DNA of 59,565 bases, from contig CAMAUX010000031.1 in NCBI GenBank assembly GCA_945861435.1, positions 1 through 59,565 of the forward strand, given 5' to 3'. Numbering within the stretch: the first letter of the stretch is position 1; each line of letters starts with the position of its first letter. The position numbers were made by a program, and so were the translations under genes. The stretch is from Chthoniobacter flavus. GTDB lineage: Bacteria; Verrucomicrobiota; Verrucomicrobiia; Chthoniobacterales; Chthoniobacteraceae. Below the pieces are notes generated by a model. That model searched no databases and was not told the DNA's origin. It saw nothing but the letters and a program-made list of their open reading frames with translations. Shown piece by piece: positions 7,948-15,669 of this stretch.

Positions 7948-9288
7948 ATGAGCTCCGATATCCTCAACATCCTTGATCACGAGCAGGACCGGGACAACAC
8001 CGAGGCCGGGAATTACTTCGTGGCGAACTATCCGCCGTTTGCGTACTGGACGCCGGAGGCTGGAGCGGGCGTGCCTGCGCTGCTGGAGCGCGCATCGACG
8101 CCGGAGGTGCCGCTGGGCGTGTATTTCCACGTGCCCTTCTGCCGGAAGCGCTGCCACTTCTGCTATTTCCGCGTGTACACCGACAAGAACGCGGATGAGA
8201 TCAAACGGTACCTGGACGCTGGACTCGCGGAACTGGCGCTTTACGCGAAGGCCCCGTTGTTCGCCGGGCGCAAACCGAAGTTCGTGTATTTTGGAGGAGG
8301 CACGCCGTCGTACCTGTCGGTGAGCCAGCTGCAGGCGCTGACGCGCGGGATGAAGGAGTTGATGCCATGGGACGAAGCCGAGGAGGTGACGTTCGAGTGC
8401 GAGCCCGGCACATTGACGGAGCAGAAGCTGGCGGCTCTGCGCGAGATTGGAGTGACGCGGCTTTCGCTGGGGGTGGAGAACTTCGACAGTCACATCCTTG
8501 AGATCAACGGGCGTGCGCATCGGACGGTGGAGATCCACCGGGCGTACGACTATGCGCGGTCGATTGGGTTTCCGCAGATCAACATCGACCTGATTGCGGG
8601 GATGGTGGAGGAGACGGATGAGAACTGGCGCGAGAACGTGCGCAAGACGGTGGAGATGCAGCCCGACAGCGTGACCATTTACCAGATGGAGGTGCCCTAC
8701 AACACGGGCATCTATCGCGAGATGAAGGCGGCCGGAAAACTGGTCGCGCCGGTGGCCAACTGGCAGACCAAGCGGGCGTGGGTCGATTACGCGTTCAGCG
8801 AGCTTGAGAAGTGCGGCTATTCCGTGACGAGCGGGTACACGGCGGTGCGCGATGCGAGCCGATCGAAGTTCGTCTACCGCGACCAGCTCTGGGCGGGCGC
8901 GGATCTTGTGGGGCTGGGCGTCGCCTCGTTCTCGCATGTGGCGGGGACGCATTTCCAGAACCTGCCGGAATTCAGCCAGTACCTTGAGGCACTGCAGCGC
9001 GGGGAGCTGCCGGTGTCGCGTGCGCATGGGACGACGGCCGAGGAGCGGATGATCCGGGAGATGATCCTGCAGCTGAAGCTCGGGCGTGTGAGCCGGGATT
9101 ACTTTGAGCGGAAGTTTGGGGTGCGTATCGCCGAGCGTTTCAGCCAGCAGTGGGCTGATCTTGCGGCCCGCGGGCTTTTGCACGAGGAGGGCGATTTGCT
9201 GGTGCTCTCACGCGCGGCGCTGCTGAAAGTGGACACGTTGCTTCACGCCTTCTTCCTGCCTCAGCACAGGGGCGGCCGCTACACATGA
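7948..9288 (+). CDS. HemW/HemN-like radical SAM enzyme
   Basis: A 446-residue radical SAM protein. The [4Fe-4S] ligands are Cys65, Cys69 and Cys72 in FHVPFCRKRCHFCYF, followed by the GGGTPSYLS glycine motif for SAM binding (about 114-122) and SLGVENFD (about 173). The C-terminal part (RMIREMILQLKLG onward) has the HemN C-terminal domain pattern. True HemW inserts or chaperones haem and HemN oxidises coproporphyrinogen; many HemN-like proteins in biosynthetic clusters are class C methyltransferases or cyclopropanases. Placement between pathway enzymes favours a tailoring role on the product over haem synthesis, but this is inference. It ends overlapping the next gene by 4 bp (ATGA). Confidence 0.8.
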   Translation: MSSDILNILDHEQDRDNTEAGNYFVANYPPFAYWTPEAGAGVPALLERASTPEVPLGVYFHVPFCRKRCHFCYFRVYTDKNADEIKRYLDAGLAELALYAKAPLFAGRKPKFVYFGGGTPSYLSVSQLQALTRGMKELMPWDEAEEVTFECEPGTLTEQKLAALREIGVTRLSLGVENFDSHILEINGRAHRTVEIHRAYDYARSIGFPQINIDLIAGMVEETDENWRENVRKTVEMQPDSVTIYQMEVPYNTGIYREMKAAGKLVAPVANWQTKRAWVDYAFSELEKCGYSVTSGYTAVRDASRSKFVYRDQLWAGADLVGLGVASFSHVAGTHFQNLPEFSQYLEALQRGELPVSRAHGTTAEERMIREMILQLKLGRVSRDYFERKFGVRIAERFSQQWADLAARGLLHEEGDLLVLSRAALLKVDTLLHAFFLPQHRGGRYT

Positions 9289-9830
9289 GCGACGTTTCCG
9301 GAGGCAGGGACCTGCTTTATCCGCTGAGCCTGTTCCGGCGCGACGGCGGTGCGCCGCTGCCCGGGTTCACGGTGGTGGAGGGCGGGGCGATGCCGGAGCC
9401 GTTTCATTCGCTGCTGGTGCACCACGGTGACATGACCTCGAGGCTTGAGGCGCACTTTGGCGCGCCGATCACGCTGCGCGTGCTGCACTGTGAGCAGCGT
9501 CCGGGACAGTATCTGCGGGAGGTGGTGCTGTGCGCAGGGCCGGAGAAGATGCCGGTGGAGTATGGGGCCATCGAGATCGATCTCGATGCATTCAGCTCGG
9601 AAGTGCGGGCCTTGATCGTGGAGGGGCGCGAGCCTCTTGGCGGGCTGCTCAATCGCTTTGCCATCGAGTACCGCAGCGAACCGCGCGTCTTTATCACGCT
9701 CGGGCCAGATCCGGGGATGCGCGGTCACCTTGGTGCGCCCGCTGCGTCCGTGTTTCATGGACGTTGCAACGTGCTCCTTGGCGCGGGCGGCCGAGTGCTT
9801 GCTCACATCGTGGAGATCCTCAAACCCTGA
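9285..9830 (+). CDS. Chorismate pyruvate-lyase-like (UbiC fold) protein
   Basis: A 181-residue protein whose motif order resembles the chorismate lyase superfamily. UbiC converts chorismate to 4-hydroxybenzoate and pyruvate. Key positions appear to be kept: Arg78 in YLREVVL (Arg76 of E. coli UbiC), a REPLGGLLN segment at 115-123, an HGRCNVL segment at 158-164 and the penultimate Glu177 in HIVEILKP (Glu155 in UbiC 'SEVFLP'). Related members also make 3-hydroxybenzoate. No signal peptide is seen, so a cytosolic enzyme is expected. It would supply the aromatic acid for the CoA ligase at 13.7 kb. It overlaps the radical SAM gene by 4 bp, so the two are co-translated. Its specificity cannot be set by eye. 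Confidence 0.65.
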   Translation: MSDVSGGRDLLYPLSLFRRDGGAPLPGFTVVEGGAMPEPFHSLLVHHGDMTSRLEAHFGAPITLRVLHCEQRPGQYLREVVLCAGPEKMPVEYGAIEIDLDAFSSEVRALIVEGREPLGGLLNRFAIEYRSEPRVFITLGPDPGMRGHLGAPAASVFHGRCNVLLGAGGRVLAHIVEILKP

Positions 9831-9909
9831 AACCACAGCGACCCATGACTGAATCTTTCGAGTGTGCCCGAATGACGCTGGGTGTAAGCCGGACGCGCCA
9901 CGGGTTTGA

Positions 9910-11289
9910 ATGGAAACCATGAACGCGCGACTGATTCACCTGCTGCGGAACGTTGCATTGACGGTGGTTGCCGCGTCGGTGATGGACGCTGGCGCGTCTG
10001 CTGCGGACCCTGTTTTTTATCATGCGCCGAAGCCGCTGGCGTCGGATGCGGTGGTGAGCGACTGGCCGCGTTTTCTTGGTCCCTTGCACAACGCCACGTC
10101 GCCCGAGACCCGCCTGCTACGGGGTTGGGGGGACAAGGGGCCGACGCGTGTCTGGGAATATCCCAAGGGCCTCGGACACTCCGGGCCAGCGATCGCGGAC
10201 GGCCGCGTGGTTCTTTTCCACCGGGTCGGCGACGAGGAGGTGGTGGACTGTCTGGAGGCGGAGACGGGCAAGCTGTTGTGGAGCCACCGGGACAAGGCGC
10301 CGTACCGGGACCGCTACGGTTCGGGGGATGGTCCGCGCAACAACCCGGTGATCGGAGGCGGCAGCGTGTTTGTGTCCGGGATCACAGGGCATCTCCGTTG
10401 CATCGCGCTTTCCAGTGGGAATCTGGTTTGGCAGCGGGATCTGGTCAGCGATTACACGCCCGGGAAGAATTTCTTCGGACTGGGCTCCACGCCGCTTTTT
10501 CTGGAAGGACGGCTGGTGCTCAATGTGGGAGGCGCCGGGGATGTGTGCGCGGTGGCGCTGGATCCGGCAACGGGCCGCGAGGTGTGGCGTGCGCGGCATC
10601 CGTGGGGTGCGAGTTACGCATCGCCCATCCCGGCGAAGCTTCACGGACGCGAGTGCGTGCTCATCTTTGCAGGGGGCGAGAGCCGGCCGCCGACGGGCGG
10701 TTTGCTGACGCTGGATGCGGCTACAGGCGAGGTGCTCAATGCCACGCCGCACCGGGCCGGGATCGCGGAATCGGTGCATGCGTCGTCGCCGGCGGTGGAT
10801 GGGAACCGGGTCTTTGTGGGCGAGGCCTATGGCGCGGGCGGGCTGATGGTGGAGGTCGGCGCGGACTTCAAGGCGAAGCAGCTTTGGAAGGCGGACCGTT
10901 TCTCAGTGTATCTGATGACGCCGGTGGTGCGGGACGGCTTCCTGTATGGGTTTGATGGGCAGAGTCCGCGGCTCGCGGAGCTGGTGTGCTACGAGTCGGC
11001 GACGGGACGCGAGCGCTGGCGGGATGATCTTGGCGGCCAGTTTCAGCGTGGAAGCCTGCTCGCGGCCGACGGGGGCGTGTTGTGCCTTGGGGAGAACGGT
11101 CGCCTTGCGTGGATGGAGCTTTCGCCGGAGAAGGCGCGGGTGGTTGAATCGGCTGCCCTGTTTGCCGCGCCGGAAACTTGGACGCTGCCGGCGCTGAGTC
11201 ACGGCCTTCTGTATGTGTGCCAGAACCAGCGCAGCGGAGCGGGCGATGGGCCGCGCCTGATTTGTTTCGACCTGCGCGCGACGCGCTGA
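9910..11289 (+). CDS. Second exported PQQ-type beta-propeller protein
   Basis: A 459-residue protein (456 if the second ATG at 9919 is used). The N-terminus to about residue 33 is a signal peptide ending ...GASAADP. A DWPRFLGPLHN segment (about 53-63) is the 'WP-x-F-x-G' start typical of PQQ-repeat proteins of this phylum. Blade motifs include CLEAETGKLLW (about 114), ALDPATGREVW (about 216), LDAATGEVL (about 267) and CYESATGRERW (about 360). It probably forms an eight-bladed propeller in the periplasm. An 80-bp gap separates it from the upstream gene, so a secondary start signal is possible. The role is unknown; the position suggests handling of the exported product or cell-envelope assembly. 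Confidence 0.75.
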   Translation: METMNARLIHLLRNVALTVVAASVMDAGASAADPVFYHAPKPLASDAVVSDWPRFLGPLHNATSPETRLLRGWGDKGPTRVWEYPKGLGHSGPAIADGRVVLFHRVGDEEVVDCLEAETGKLLWSHRDKAPYRDRYGSGDGPRNNPVIGGGSVFVSGITGHLRCIALSSGNLVWQRDLVSDYTPGKNFFGLGSTPLFLEGRLVLNVGGAGDVCAVALDPATGREVWRARHPWGASYASPIPAKLHGRECVLIFAGGESRPPTGGLLTLDAATGEVLNATPHRAGIAESVHASSPAVDGNRVFVGEAYGAGGLMVEVGADFKAKQLWKADRFSVYLMTPVVRDGFLYGFDGQSPRLAELVCYESATGRERWRDDLGGQFQRGSLLAADGGVLCLGENGRLAWMELSPEKARVVESAALFAAPETWTLPALSHGLLYVCQNQRSGAGDGPRLICFDLRATR

Positions 11290-11294
11290 ATGGC

Positions 11295-12602
11295 ATGAGG
11301 ATCGTGCTGCTCACCCCAGGCACCGGCAGTTACTACTGCGGTGTGTGCATGCGCGACAATGCGCTCGCCAAGGAGCTGATCCGCCAGGGGCACGATGCGG
11401 TGATGCTGCCGATGTACCTGCCGCTTGTGCTGGATGAGGACGCGGCGCGCGGACGCGGCGAGGTGTTTTACGGGGGCATCAACGTTTACCTGCAGCAGAA
11501 GCTGGCGTTTTTCCGTCACGCCCCGCGGTGGGTGGATGATCTGCTCAACCATCCGCTGCTGCTACGGCTGGCGGGGAGGTTCGGCGGGATGACCGGTGGG
11601 GCGTTGGTGGGGGAGTTGACGCACTCGATGCTGCTGGGGGAGGAGGGGCGGCAGGCGCGTGAGTTGCAGAAGCTCACGGAGTGGATGCGCGAGCACGGGC
11701 GTCCCGATGCGGTGTGGCTCTCGACCGCTCTGCTGGCGGGCCTCGCGAAGCCGTTGAAGGAGGCGCTGGGCGTGCCGGTGTTGTGTTCGTTGCAAGGGGA
11801 GGATGAGTTCCTCGATCATCTCGCGCCACCGTGGCGGGAGCGTTGCTGGGAGACGCTCGCGGTGCGTTCCGCGGCGGTGGATTTGTTCGTGGCGCCGAGC
11901 CGTTATTTCGGGGAGTTGATGGGGCGCCGGCTGCGGCTGGCGGAGGGTCAGGTGGCGGTGGTTCCCAATGCCATTGCGCTGCGGGATTTCGAGGGGCCGG
12001 AGCCTTCGGGTCCAGCGGTTCCGACGATTGGTTACCTTGCGCGCATGATTGCGGACAAGGGGCTGGGGATCCTTGTCGATGCGTTCATCCTTCTGAAAAA
12101 GCGCGGTCGTTTTCCGAAGGCGCGCCTGCGTTGTGCGGGTGCGATGACTGCGGGGGACGAGGTGTATGTGGCGGAACTTCAGGCGCGGCTTGCGGCTGCG
12201 GGAGTTGCGGATGAGGTGGATTTCCTGCCGAACATTTCGCGGGAGGAGAAGGTGGCGTTTCTGCGGAGTCTGAATGTGTTTTCAGTTCCTGCGACGTACA
12301 GTGAGGCGTTTGGGTTGTACCTGCTGGAGGCGCTTGCGGCGGGAGTTCCGGTGGTGCAACCGCGGCATGCGGCGTTTCCCGAGGTGGTGGAGGCGACGGG
12401 CGGTGGCGTGCTTTGCGATGTGGGTTCCGCGGAGTCGCTTGCGGACGGAATCGAGAAGATGCTGGGGGATCCGGTGGCTGCGCGCGCGATGGGACGGGCG
12501 GGACGTGATGCGGTGTTTGCGCGTTACGGGATGGGGAATCTGGCGGGTGCGTTTCTTGGGCTGACAAGCGAAAGGATCGACGCAGGCGCAGTGCGCGACT
12601 AG
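11295..12602 (+). CDS. Family 4 glycosyltransferase
   Basis: A 435-residue GT-B-fold glycosyltransferase. The ATG at 11295 is chosen because MRIVLLTPGTGSYYCGVC gives the typical GT4 first strand; the frame is open upstream only over the end of the preceding gene. The N-terminal domain has a longer helical insert (about residues 75-135) than simple GT4 enzymes. The C-terminal nucleotide-sugar domain is seen at GYLARMIADKGLGILVDAF (about 245) and YSEAFGLYLLEALAAGVPVV (about 340), containing the E-x7-E motif. It should transfer a sugar from a nucleotide donor to the pathway product or to an envelope polymer. Starts 5 bp after the propeller gene stop. Confidence 0.8.
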   Translation: MRIVLLTPGTGSYYCGVCMRDNALAKELIRQGHDAVMLPMYLPLVLDEDAARGRGEVFYGGINVYLQQKLAFFRHAPRWVDDLLNHPLLLRLAGRFGGMTGGALVGELTHSMLLGEEGRQARELQKLTEWMREHGRPDAVWLSTALLAGLAKPLKEALGVPVLCSLQGEDEFLDHLAPPWRERCWETLAVRSAAVDLFVAPSRYFGELMGRRLRLAEGQVAVVPNAIALRDFEGPEPSGPAVPTIGYLARMIADKGLGILVDAFILLKKRGRFPKARLRCAGAMTAGDEVYVAELQARLAAAGVADEVDFLPNISREEKVAFLRSLNVFSVPATYSEAFGLYLLEALAAGVPVVQPRHAAFPEVVEATGGGVLCDVGSAESLADGIEKMLGDPVAARAMGRAGRDAVFARYGMGNLAGAFLGLTSERIDAGAVRD

Positions 12603-12617
12603 TTTTCCCGGCCATTC

Positions 12618-13079
12618 ATGGAATTCGAATTCAAGCTGCGCCGGAGGATCGAGTTCGCTGAGACGGACATGGCCGGGATCGTGCACTTCTCCAATTTCTT
12701 CCGGATGATGGAGGTGACTGAGCACGCGTTCCTGCGTTCGCTGGGTTTCACGGTGCACGGGGAGGGCGAGGGAGGGACCACGGGATGGCCGCGTGTGAGC
12801 GTGAGCTGCGATTACTTCCGGCCGCTGCGCTTTGAGGACGAGGTGGAGATTCATCTGCTGGTTTCCGAGGTGCGCAACCGCTCCCTCCGTTACCAGTTCG
12901 TGTTCCGCAAAGTGGGCGAGGAGGCGGAGGTGGCGCGGGGCGCGGTGGCGGCGGTCTGCGCGACGGTGGACAAGGCGACGGGCAAACTGGGTCCGGTGCC
13001 GATTCCGGAGGCGCTGCGCGCAAAGCTTGTCGCGGCACCGGTGCATTTGCTGGAGAGCCGCCCGCCGGTGACGGCCTGA
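12618..13079 (+). CDS. Hotdog-fold acyl-CoA thioesterase (4HBT/YbgC type)
   Basis: A 153-residue single hotdog domain. The 4-hydroxybenzoyl-CoA thioesterase type active site is present: Asp17 in AETDMAGIVHFSNFF, followed by the hydrophobic MMEVTEHAFLRSLG helix. The length is normal for YbgC/4HBT proteins. It would hydrolyse an acyl- or aroyl-CoA thioester to the free acid. In an operon with a PaaK-like ligase and a UbiC-like lyase, a 4-hydroxybenzoyl-CoA-like substrate is plausible and the enzyme may proof-read or terminate the pathway. It lies 15 bp after the glycosyltransferase and 52 bp before the membrane protein. Confidence 0.8.
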   Translation: MEFEFKLRRRIEFAETDMAGIVHFSNFFRMMEVTEHAFLRSLGFTVHGEGEGGTTGWPRVSVSCDYFRPLRFEDEVEIHLLVSEVRNRSLRYQFVFRKVGEEAEVARGAVAAVCATVDKATGKLGPVPIPEALRAKLVAAPVHLLESRPPVTA

Positions 13080-13131
13080 AATTTTTAAGACTGAAACCAA
13101 CCAACCCCAAACAACGAAAGACCCCACACCC

Positions 13132-13695
13132 ATGCAATCCGCACCTGCTCAAAACTCCATCGCCTGGCTGCTCTTCGCCCTTCTCACGGTAGTGTCGTGG
13201 GGGGTGTACGGCGTGTTCCTGCACAACGGACAGACCAACATGGGGGACATGGTCAATGGCCGGTACAAGGCGTTCCTGCTTGTGGGCGTGGCCTACTTCC
13301 TTGTGGCGATCCTTGGGCCTCTGGCGATGTTGAAGGCGGCGGGTGCTGACTGGCGTTTCTGGAGCTATCCGCCGAAGGGGCTGTGGTGGTCGCTGATCGC
13401 CGGTGGTGTGGGCGCGATTGGCGCGTTTGGGGTTTTGCTGGCGTTTGGTGCCGCGCCCAAGCCGGTGCCGGTGTATGTGCCGGTGATCATGAGCATCATC
13501 TTTGCCGGAGCGCCGATCGTGAATGCGTTTGTCTCGATCGCTACGCATCCTCCCGAAGGTGGGATGGGCGCGATTCCGTGGCAGTTCTGGCTCGGGATTC
13601 TGCTGGCGGCTTCGGGAGGCGCGTTGGTGACCAAGTTCAAGCCGGGTACCGGGCCTGCGCCGAAGCCTGCGGCGGCGATTGAGAAGAAGGGCTGA
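13132..13695 (+). CDS. Integral membrane protein, DMT-transporter-like
   Basis: A 187-residue protein with about five membrane helices: residues 9-28, 46-67, 85-107, 115-135 and 151-168. The N-terminal AWLLFALLTVVSWGVYGVF resembles the first helix of DMT/EamA-type small-molecule transporters, but it has about half of their usual length, like small EamA-like or SMR-sized relatives. The C-terminus is a Lys/Pro/Ala-rich cytosolic tail (...KPAAAIEKKG). It probably moves a small molecule or serves as a membrane partner for the pathway. The function is not assignable. Its ATG follows a GAAAG-type ribosome binding site. Confidence 0.6.
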   Translation: MQSAPAQNSIAWLLFALLTVVSWGVYGVFLHNGQTNMGDMVNGRYKAFLLVGVAYFLVAILGPLAMLKAAGADWRFWSYPPKGLWWSLIAGGVGAIGAFGVLLAFGAAPKPVPVYVPVIMSIIFAGAPIVNAFVSIATHPPEGGMGAIPWQFWLGILLAASGGALVTKFKPGTGPAPKPAAAIEKKG

Positions 13696-13715
13696 GGTAG
13701 CAGACCGCCCCGCCT

Positions 13716-14969
13716 GTGAGCTTTCGCTCCGAGGCAGACGAGCCATTGGAGAAGATCCGCGCCCTTGTGGGGGCGTTGGTCCCGCGCAATCGTTTTTACA
13801 CGGAGCGTCTGCGGGCGGCGGGTGTGACGGCGGCGAACATCGCGTCGATGGGGGATTATGCGGCGCGTGTTCCGCTGACGACGAAGGAGGAACTGGTGGC
13901 CGACCAGTGGGGGAATCCGCCGTACGGCAGCAACCTCACAGCGCCGCTTCGCGAGTACAGTCGGTTCTGTCAGACGAGCGGGACGAGTGGTGCGCCGCTG
14001 GTGGTTCTGGACACGGCGGAGAACTGGCGCTGGATGCTGGGCAACTGGCGCCGGATTTATGAGGCGGCCGGTGTTGCTGCAGGTGATCGCGTGTACTTCG
14101 CGTTTTCCTTCGGGCCGTTCCTTGGGTTCTGGACCGCGTTTGAAGCGGCTTCGGCACTGGGATGCCTGTGTATTCCGGGTGGTGCGCAGGGCAGCGAGGC
14201 GCGGCTTGGGATGATTCTGAAACATGAGGTGGAGGTGCTCCTGTGCACGCCCACCTATGCGCTGCATCTTGCGGAGGTGGCGCATGCAAGCGGCGTGGAT
14301 CTCTCGCGCAGCGCCGTGCGCAAGATCATCGTGGCTGGGGAGCCGGGGGGCAGTGTGCCGGAGGTGCGTGCGCGGCTGAGCGCGGCGTGGAATGGGGCCC
14401 GGGTGTTTGATCATTACGGGATGACGGAGGTGGGGCCTGTCGCTTTTGAAGACGCGAGTCGGCCGTGTGTGCAGACGGTGCTTTCGGAGAGCTACTGGCC
14501 CGAGGTGATCGACCCGCAGAGTGGGCTGGCGGCTGAACCGGGGGCGGTGGGCGAGTTGGTGCTGACTCCATTGGGGCGCCATGACACTCCGCTGCTGCGT
14601 TATCGCACGGGCGATCTGGTGCGGGCGGTCCATGGTTCCCGAGGGCTGGAGCTGCACGGTGGGATCCTTGGACGCGCGGACGACATGGTGGTGGTGCGCG
14701 GGGTGAATCTCTATCCCGGCGCGGTGGATGCGGTGGTGCGAACGGTGCCGGCGATCACGGAGTACCGGGTGCATCTGGAGCGGCGCGGGGTGCTGGCCGA
14801 GGTGAGCATTGAGGCGGAGAGCACGGCGGCGGGGGCTGCTGTGGAGCTGGAGCGGGCGCTGGCTGCGGCGTTCTCGCTGAGGATTCCCGTGACGCAGATG
14901 GTAGCGGGAAGCCTGCCCCGTTTTGAACTCAAGGCGCGCCGCTGGGTGGTGCAACCAACACAATCCTGA
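13716..14969 (+). CDS. PaaK-like aryl/acyl-CoA ligase (AMP-binding enzyme)
   Basis: A 417-residue adenylate-forming enzyme of the phenylacetate-CoA ligase type. The P-loop is CQTSGTSGAP (about 85-94), the A5 motif is YGMTEVGP (about 234) and the A7/A8 region is LLRYRTGDLV with GRADDMVVVRGVNLYP (about 293-330). The catalytic C-terminal Lys is probably in FELKARRW near the end. The reaction is acid + ATP + CoA to acyl-CoA + AMP + PPi. With a chorismate-lyase-like gene in the operon, a hydroxybenzoate is a reasonable substrate; this is inference. The GTG at 13716 is the start. It ends 2 bp before the ABC ATPase gene, so the exporter is translationally tied to it. Confidence 0.8.
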   Translation: MSFRSEADEPLEKIRALVGALVPRNRFYTERLRAAGVTAANIASMGDYAARVPLTTKEELVADQWGNPPYGSNLTAPLREYSRFCQTSGTSGAPLVVLDTAENWRWMLGNWRRIYEAAGVAAGDRVYFAFSFGPFLGFWTAFEAASALGCLCIPGGAQGSEARLGMILKHEVEVLLCTPTYALHLAEVAHASGVDLSRSAVRKIIVAGEPGGSVPEVRARLSAAWNGARVFDHYGMTEVGPVAFEDASRPCVQTVLSESYWPEVIDPQSGLAAEPGAVGELVLTPLGRHDTPLLRYRTGDLVRAVHGSRGLELHGGILGRADDMVVVRGVNLYPGAVDAVVRTVPAITEYRVHLERRGVLAEVSIEAESTAAGAAVELERALAAAFSLRIPVTQMVAGSLPRFELKARRWVVQPTQS

Positions 14970-14971
14970 AC

Positions 14972-15664
14972 ATGCTTCTGCAATTTGAAAAAGTGACCAA
15001 GCGGTACAATCCGGTGCAGGGAGGGGAGCCCGTGGAGGTGCTGCGCGGTGTGGATTGGACTTTGGATGCCGGGGAGAGCGCGGCGATTCTTGGTCCGTCG
15101 GGTTCCGGCAAGAGCACACTGCTCAATCTTGCGGGCGCGCTCGACCGGGCCGATGGCGGAGTGGTGCGTGTGGAGGGGCGGGATATTGGCGCGTTGGACG
15201 ACGCGGGGCTGGCGGCGCACCGGAGTCGCACAGTGGGCTTTGTGTTTCAGCTGCATCATCTGCTGCCGCAGTGCAGCGTGCTGGAGAATGTGCTGGTTCC
15301 CACTCTTGCGCTGCCGGGGGGGACGCCGCGAGAGGCGGTGGGGCGGGCGGAGGAGTTGCTTGCTGCGGTGGGTTTGGAGCATCGACGCAACCACAGGCCG
15401 GGAGAGCTTTCGGGCGGGGAGCGTCAGCGGGTGGCGGTGGCGCGTGCGCTGATCAACGGGCCGCGGTTGCTGCTGGCGGACGAGCCGACGGGGGCGTTGG
15501 ACCGCGAGAATGCGGCGCGGCTTGTGGATCTTTTGTTGGAGCTCAACGCGGGACGTAAGCTTGGGCTGGTGGTGGTGACGCACGCTCTTGAGGTGGCGCG
15601 TCGGATGCAGCGCGTGTGGCGGATCGAGGACGGCAGGCTCGTGGCGGTGGAACCCGCTGCCTAG
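14972..15664 (+). CDS. LolD/MacB-type ABC transporter ATPase
   Basis: A 230-residue ATP-binding subunit with all motifs intact: Walker A GPSGSGKST (about 41-49), Q-loop VFQLHHLLPQCSV (about 92-104), signature LSGGERQRVAVARAL (about 147), Walker B LLLADEPTGALD (about 168) and the switch His in VVTHALEVA (about 200). The sequence type is that of LolD/MacB/FtsE ATPases, which power mechanotransmission permeases and not ordinary importers. It pairs with the large FtsX-domain permease starting 5 bp downstream. Together they probably release or push the pathway product, or a lipid/lipoprotein, across the envelope. Confidence 0.88.
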   Translation: MLLQFEKVTKRYNPVQGGEPVEVLRGVDWTLDAGESAAILGPSGSGKSTLLNLAGALDRADGGVVRVEGRDIGALDDAGLAAHRSRTVGFVFQLHHLLPQCSVLENVLVPTLALPGGTPREAVGRAEELLAAVGLEHRRNHRPGELSGGERQRVAVARALINGPRLLLADEPTGALDRENAARLVDLLLELNAGRKLGLVVVTHALEVARRMQRVWRIEDGRLVAVEPAA

Positions 15665-15669
15665 TGCCC

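Noticed and set aside
7948-9288. Calling the radical SAM gene hemW or hemN
   Set aside because: The cluster context and the breadth of the HemN-like family do not allow a specific haem-related assignment by eye.
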